DNA from: Candidatus Methanocrinis natronophilus
GTDB taxonomy: Archaea; Halobacteriota; Methanosarcinia; Methanotrichales; Methanotrichaceae
NCBI GenBank assembly: GCA_029167045.1
Contig: JARFPK010000025.1
Location: 1 to 32,742 of the forward strand
Direction: 5' to 3'
Length of the DNA stretch: 32,742 bases
Shown here: positions 29,671 to 32,742 of the stretch, piece by piece
Layout of the letters: every line of letters starts with the position of its first letter
Position numbering within the stretch: position 1 is the first letter of the stretch
Translations under genes and position numbers: made by a program
The notes under the pieces: model-generated
What the model was told of the DNA's origin: nothing
Database searches by the model: none
The model's input: only the letters and a program-made list of their open reading frames with translations

Positions 29671-30810
29671 TCACCTCTCCATCGCTCTGCTCGCCGCCTC
29701 CACTCCTGCTCCCAAACTCGATATCAACCCCTCCTTCAAGAGGACCAGCTCCAGGGTCTGTATCGTCCTGAGCACGTCGGCCTCGGTGCACGCGCCCATG
29801 GTTCCGATTCTGAATATCTTTCCCTTCAAGGCAGACTGGCCGCCTGATACGACGACGCCCCTCTCTCTCATTCCTCCTCGAAGCTGGCCGTCGGTGATCC
29901 CTTCAGGCGTCTTCATGGCGGTGACGGTGTTGGAGTAAGCGGAGTGTTCGTTCACCTGGGGGAATAGATCGATATCCAGGGCAGATGCCGCCTCCCTCAC
30001 CCCCTTAGCGAGCCTCGCCATCCGAGCCCTCCTCTCTGCCAACCCCTCCTCTTCAGCCATTATGAGGGCCTCCTGGAGGGCGAAGAAGAGGGAGACCGCC
30101 GGGGTGTAGGGTGTCTGATTCTTCTTGGCCTTATCGAGGTGGGCCTTCAGGTCGGTGTAGTAGCCGCCTTTTCCGTCCTCCAGCATCTCGGCAGCCCTCT
30201 TGCTGACGGTAACCATGGCGAGGCCCGGCGGGAGTGCAAGGCACTTCTGAGAGCCGGTTATGGCTATGTCGATACCCCACTCGTCGGTGAGAAACTCGTT
30301 TCCGCCGACGGAAGAGATACCGTCCACGATGAAGATGGCATCATGTCTTCTGGCCAGCTCTCCGACTTCTTTCGCCGGGTTGACGATTCCGACGGAGGTC
30401 TCGTTGTGGACGATGGAGATGGCCTTTGCCCCTTCTTCGAGGGCAGCCTCTATCCTCTCCAGGTCGTAGGGCGTCCCCCAGGGGAACTCCAGGAGGACGG
30501 CGGTTCCGTACCGGTTGCCGAGCTCGGTGAACCTCTCGCCAAACTTCCCGTTGGTGACGGTGATGATCTTATCATCTTTTCCTATTATGCCGCCGACGGC
30601 AGCTTCCATCCCGGCGGTACCGCTGCCGCTCAGGATCACGGCCTCGTTCTCTGTCTCGAAGAGCTCTCTGAGCCTGGACCTGCATTCTTCGTATATCTTC
30701 TCGAAGTCCGAGCTCCTATGGCTGATCATGGGCTTCGACATCGCCCGCAGGACCCTCTGGGGTACTCTGACCGGCCCTGGGATCATGAGCAGCGTATCCT
30801 CGATATCCAA
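29671..30810 (-). CDS. Class V aminotransferase (serine-pyruvate / alanine-glyoxylate type)
   Basis: A 379-aa PLP enzyme. The N-terminal LLMIPGPVRVPQRVLRAMSK and ISHRSSDFEKIYEE, the cofactor-binding SGSGTAGMEAAVGG, IVDGISSVGG and the PLP-lysine segment DIAITGSQKCLALPPGLA are typical of the serine-pyruvate/alanine-glyoxylate aminotransferase group. The exact amino donor and acceptor in methanogens is uncertain; phosphoserine or broad-specificity roles are possible. The start is a TTG at 30810 with GAGGG about seven bases upstream; the ATG nine codons in would give the minimal domain. A TATA box overlaps the end of rnhB. Confidence 0.85.
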   Translation of the reverse strand: MDIEDTLLMIPGPVRVPQRVLRAMSKPMISHRSSDFEKIYEECRSRLRELFETENEAVILSGSGTAGMEAAVGGIIGKDDKIITVTNGKFGERFTELGNRYGTAVLLEFPWGTPYDLERIEAALEEGAKAISIVHNETSVGIVNPAKEVGELARRHDAIFIVDGISSVGGNEFLTDEWGIDIAITGSQKCLALPPGLAMVTVSKRAAEMLEDGKGGYYTDLKAHLDKAKKNQTPYTPAVSLFFALQEALIMAEEEGLAERRARMARLAKGVREAASALDIDLFPQVNEHSAYSNTVTAMKTPEGITDGQLRGGMRERGVVVSGGQSALKGKIFRIGTMGACTEADVLRTIQTLELVLLKEGLISSLGAGVEAASRAMER

Positions 30811-30843
30811 ATATTATCCCTCTATCCAACAACCACAGGAAGT

Positions 30844-30852
30844 CTATATAAA
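30844..30852 (-). promoter_or_regulatory. TATA box overlapping the rnhB stop codon
   Basis: On the minus strand TTTATATAG contains the last codons and TAG stop of rnhB and lies about 37 bp before the TTG start of the aminotransferase, with GAGGG in between. The aminotransferase can therefore be transcribed independently of rnhB. Confidence 0.5.
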
Positions 30853-31476
30853 CCTAGCTTTTATACGGACAGCCGTCTTCCAGCTCCCTCTCGCGAAGGG
30901 CGGGAGGTCGCCGTGCTCTTTCACCCACGCTTCAAGAAACCGGACACTGGTGGGGTCGGAGGGGTAGCCGCTTCCTATCTCCTCTCCAACGGACTTCTCG
31001 ATCTCCCTCATCGACTGGTCCCTATTGACCTTGGCGAGGATCGAGGCTGCGGCCACCACGGGGTGGTTCTTGTCGGCCCGGTGCTCGGCGACGACCTCCA
31101 TCCCGGTTCCGCTCTGATCTTTAACGCGTTTTGCGAACCGGTTCGGGTCGATGTCGGCGGCGTCCAGGATCGCCTTATCCGCCGAGAGCTTCTCCACCAC
31201 CCTGGCGAAGCTCTTGACCATGATCTCGTTCATCGTCATAATCTGGCGCAGCTCGTCGATCACCTCCGGTTTCACCTCCAGGACGTACCGATCCCTGGCG
31301 ATCTTCTCGATCCGGGCGGCGAGGTGTTCCCTCCGATGAGGGGGCAGAAGCTTAGAGTCCTTCACCCCCAGAGCCGCCAGATCGAAGAACCTCTCCTCGT
31401 CGATGACGACGCCGACGACGAACATTGAGCCGATGACAGGCCCTTTTCCAGCCTCATCGGCGCCCAAGAATCGCAT
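30844..31476 (-). CDS. rnhB: Ribonuclease HII
   Basis: A 210-aa enzyme that cleaves RNA in RNA-DNA hybrids and removes ribonucleotides from DNA. The N-terminus FLGADEAGKGPVIGSMFVV holds the first catalytic acidic pair (Asp7, Glu8). KDSKLLPPHRRE is the conserved substrate-contact region, AILDAADIDPNRF carries the next acidic residues, and HPVVAAASILAKVNRD is the family hallmark toward the C-terminus. Length is typical of archaeal RNase HII. The start ATG is at 31476. Confidence 0.96.
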   Translation of the reverse strand: MRFLGADEAGKGPVIGSMFVVGVVIDEERFFDLAALGVKDSKLLPPHRREHLAARIEKIARDRYVLEVKPEVIDELRQIMTMNEIMVKSFARVVEKLSADKAILDAADIDPNRFAKRVKDQSGTGMEVVAEHRADKNHPVVAAASILAKVNRDQSMREIEKSVGEEIGSGYPSDPTSVRFLEAWVKEHGDLPPFARGSWKTAVRIKARFI

Positions 31477-31746
31477 CGATCGCCCAGTGGGGGCTCTATC
31501 TATTTGAATCGATCGAAAAATTGGGGGGGGGCGAAAGAGGATTAAGGCACTTTACCTCGCGGGATGGCGAAGGGCAGAGCGGGAGGGCCTCACCCTTCAG
31601 GGTGGGGTGGGCCGCACGCAATTTGATTCAAAGCTCTGCTGCGATCCTGGGGCTCTCCTCCGGGAGGTCCTGAACTATCCCCGGGCCATCGATCCTCGCC
31701 AGGCGGGGCTCTGGCGGTGTCGGTATGGCGGCTCCGTCGATTTTCG
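31477..31746. other. Intergenic region between rnhB and the IS1-family element
   Basis: About 270 bp with no credible protein or RNA gene. It includes a G-run near 31520-31530 and a small perfect hairpin CACCCT-TC-AGGGTG near 31589. Nothing else is recognised. Confidence 0.4.
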
Positions 31747-31814
31747 GTAGTGAGCCAGCAGTGAGTTGATGTTATTTATACTATTACGTTCTATCTCATT
31801 GTGGGTGTAGCAAG

Positions 31815-32258
31815 ATGGGTCGAAGAGGTCCAAAACCTGGATTCAATGATGTTGCATGTTCTAACGAGGATTGTGACTTGTACGGGATTGCAGGCAAAGG
31901 AAATGTAGTAGGTAACGGCACATACAACACGAAGAGTGGCAGGGTGCAGAAGTATATTTGTCGCAGATGTGGCAGAGTTTTTTGTAGCAGAACTAACACC
32001 GCTTTCTACGATCTAAGGACAGAGGAAGAAAAGATCCTGCTAGCACTTAAGCTTGTCTTGAAAGGAATGAGCCTCCGCGGCATTGCCGAAGTTCTTGAAG
32101 TCAAACCTGAAACCATCAGCAGGTGGCTATCAAGAGCTGCAGAGCAGAGTGAAGAAATAAACAAGAAGCTTCTGAAAGACCTAAACGTGTCAAAAGTTGA
32201 ACTTGATGAACTGTGGACCATTGTAAAAAAAAGAGCTGCCGGAACTAAAAGAAGGTGA
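31815..32258 (+). CDS. IS1-family transposase, N-terminal part (frame A)
   Basis: 147 residues. A zinc ribbon (CSNEDCDLYG and YICRRCGRVFCSR) is followed by a helix-turn-helix (LALKLVLKGMSLRGIAEVL, KPETISRWLSRA) and VSKVELDELW, which carries the first catalytic Asp of the IS1 DDE domain. The frame runs off at a stop shortly after an A8 run (32225-32232) while the rest of the catalytic domain continues in the +1 frame. An ATTTATAC TATA box near 31773 serves it. Confidence 0.85.
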   Translation: MGRRGPKPGFNDVACSNEDCDLYGIAGKGNVVGNGTYNTKSGRVQKYICRRCGRVFCSRTNTAFYDLRTEEEKILLALKLVLKGMSLRGIAEVLEVKPETISRWLSRAAEQSEEINKKLLKDLNVSKVELDELWTIVKKRAAGTKRR

Positions 32259-32649
32259 AGATGGTGGAAACTGGGTTTGGGTAAGCATGGTTTCCGAATC
32301 TCGTCTTGTAGTGGCTCATGCTGTTGGTGAGAGGAAACAGTACATGGCAGACAAGGTCGTAGGCATTACCAAAGAGCGTCTTGCATCTCGGCCGCTATTT
32401 GTGACGGATGGGTTGAAGCAATACACTAAGTCCCTGTTGAAGCATTATGGCAAGCTGGGGCTAAAGTATGCTCAAGTCATAAAATTTAGGCAGGGAAGGC
32501 GTCTTACCAAGGTCGTTAAGAAGGTAATTTTCGGGGACGGTATCGATCTCTGGAAGATATCAACAAGCCTGATCGAAAGACTGAACTTGACTCTGAGACA
32601 GGATAACAACCGCATCCATTGGTCATCGGTTAAGGAATGGTTTAAATAG
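32227..32649 (+). CDS. IS1-family transposase, C-terminal part (frame B)
   Basis: It continues the DDE domain in the +1 frame from the A8 run: KELPELKEGEDGGNWVWVSM, then ESRLVVAHAVGERKQYMA, LFVTDGLKQYTKSLL (second Asp) and TSLIERLNLTLRQDNNRIHW (catalytic Glu), ending normally at 32649. It has no start of its own before 32287 and no Shine-Dalgarno, so it would need frameshifting, transcript slippage, or is simply the downstream part of a mutated gene. Confidence 0.8.
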   Translation, partial: KKELPELKEGEDGGNWVWVSMVSESRLVVAHAVGERKQYMADKVVGITKERLASRPLFVTDGLKQYTKSLLKHYGKLGLKYAQVIKFRQGRRLTKVVKKVIFGDGIDLWKISTSLIERLNLTLRQDNNRIHWSSVKEWFK

Positions 32650-32742
32650 TCTTGATGATTTTTAATGCCTCTCCCATTATACTTGCAGTAGCATAACTTT
32701 ATTAATAACATGTATCTACTATGGGCCACTGATATATAATTC

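Larger units (their letters stand above)
31748..32730 (+). mobile_element. IS1-family insertion sequence (approximate ends)
   Basis: The transposase is bracketed by an imperfect inverted repeat: the left end reads TAGTGAGCCAGCAGTGAGTT then GATGTTATTTATA, and the right end read inward is CAGTGGCCCATAGTAGATAC then ATGTTATTAATA. One gap and several mismatches are needed, so the outer limits are uncertain by a few bases. I see no matching target duplication in the flanks available, and the right flank is only about 12 bp before the window ends. Confidence 0.7.

Noticed and set aside
30139-31428. Long plus-strand open frame (429 codons) across the aminotransferase and rnhB
   Set aside because: Antisense shadow spanning two confidently identified minus-strand genes; no recognisable protein features.
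32225-32232. Classical IS1 programmed -1 frameshift at the A8 run
   Set aside because: The downstream frame is +1 relative to the first ORF, so a -1 shift would not join them.

Overview
The window looks like a chromosomal segment of a methanogenic euryarchaeon, most plausibly a GC-rich Methanothrix (Methanosaeta). The reasons are an archaeal-type leucyl-tRNA synthetase, a Hel308 helicase, a DUF2121/connectase gene (a family known from methanogens), archaeal TATA boxes 25-30 bp upstream of starts, frequent TTG starts behind GGAGG or GGTGA, and long TPR proteins. The genus is an inference from family content and composition, not a measured match.

Layout. Positions 1-2905 (minus strand) carry a tightly packed set glyA > folD > connectase (DUF2121) > mobA-like, with overlapping ends. 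Positions 3045-5760 are looser: a PUA-domain RNA-binding protein, a frameshifted and truncated cysteine desulfurase remnant, a small membrane protein with a leaderless-type promoter, tRNA-Pro(GGG), an exported tyrosine-rich protein, and a mosaic pseudogene built from pieces of a nicotinamidase and an erythromycin-esterase-like gene. Positions 5759-13486 hold housekeeping genes: leuS and dapL (minus), then hel308, a radical SAM activase and a P-loop kinase-like protein (plus).

Positions 13636-21308 are an accessory island. It contains a membrane-anchored 947-aa TPR protein, then a two-gene unit of a P-loop ATPase overlapping a TPR protein with a conserved N-terminal domain. The ATPase gene is split just before its Walker A motif by a 1620-bp insertion sequence (16874-18493) flanked by a perfect 8-bp target duplication. 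Removing the element and one repeat copy restores a 403-codon ORF. The two TPR genes share a GC-rich 3' cassette that is collinear without gaps and continues past the stop codon.

Positions 21577-23213 hold a 2TM protein and a DUF523 (TudS-like)-DUF1722 protein with a Gly-rich insertion. Positions 23303-29586 (minus) are the most interesting system: a five-gene operon encoding two exported proteins (Ig/beta-sandwich-like by appearance, one with a C-terminal membrane anchor), a polytopic membrane protein, a divergent tubulin/FtsZ-superfamily GTPase, and a membrane-tethered small protein. Stops and starts overlap by 4 nt at two junctions. This looks like a membrane-associated cytoskeletal or membrane-remodelling machine spanning both faces of the membrane. 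The window closes with a class V aminotransferase and rnhB (minus) and an IS1-family element whose transposase is split at an A8 run.
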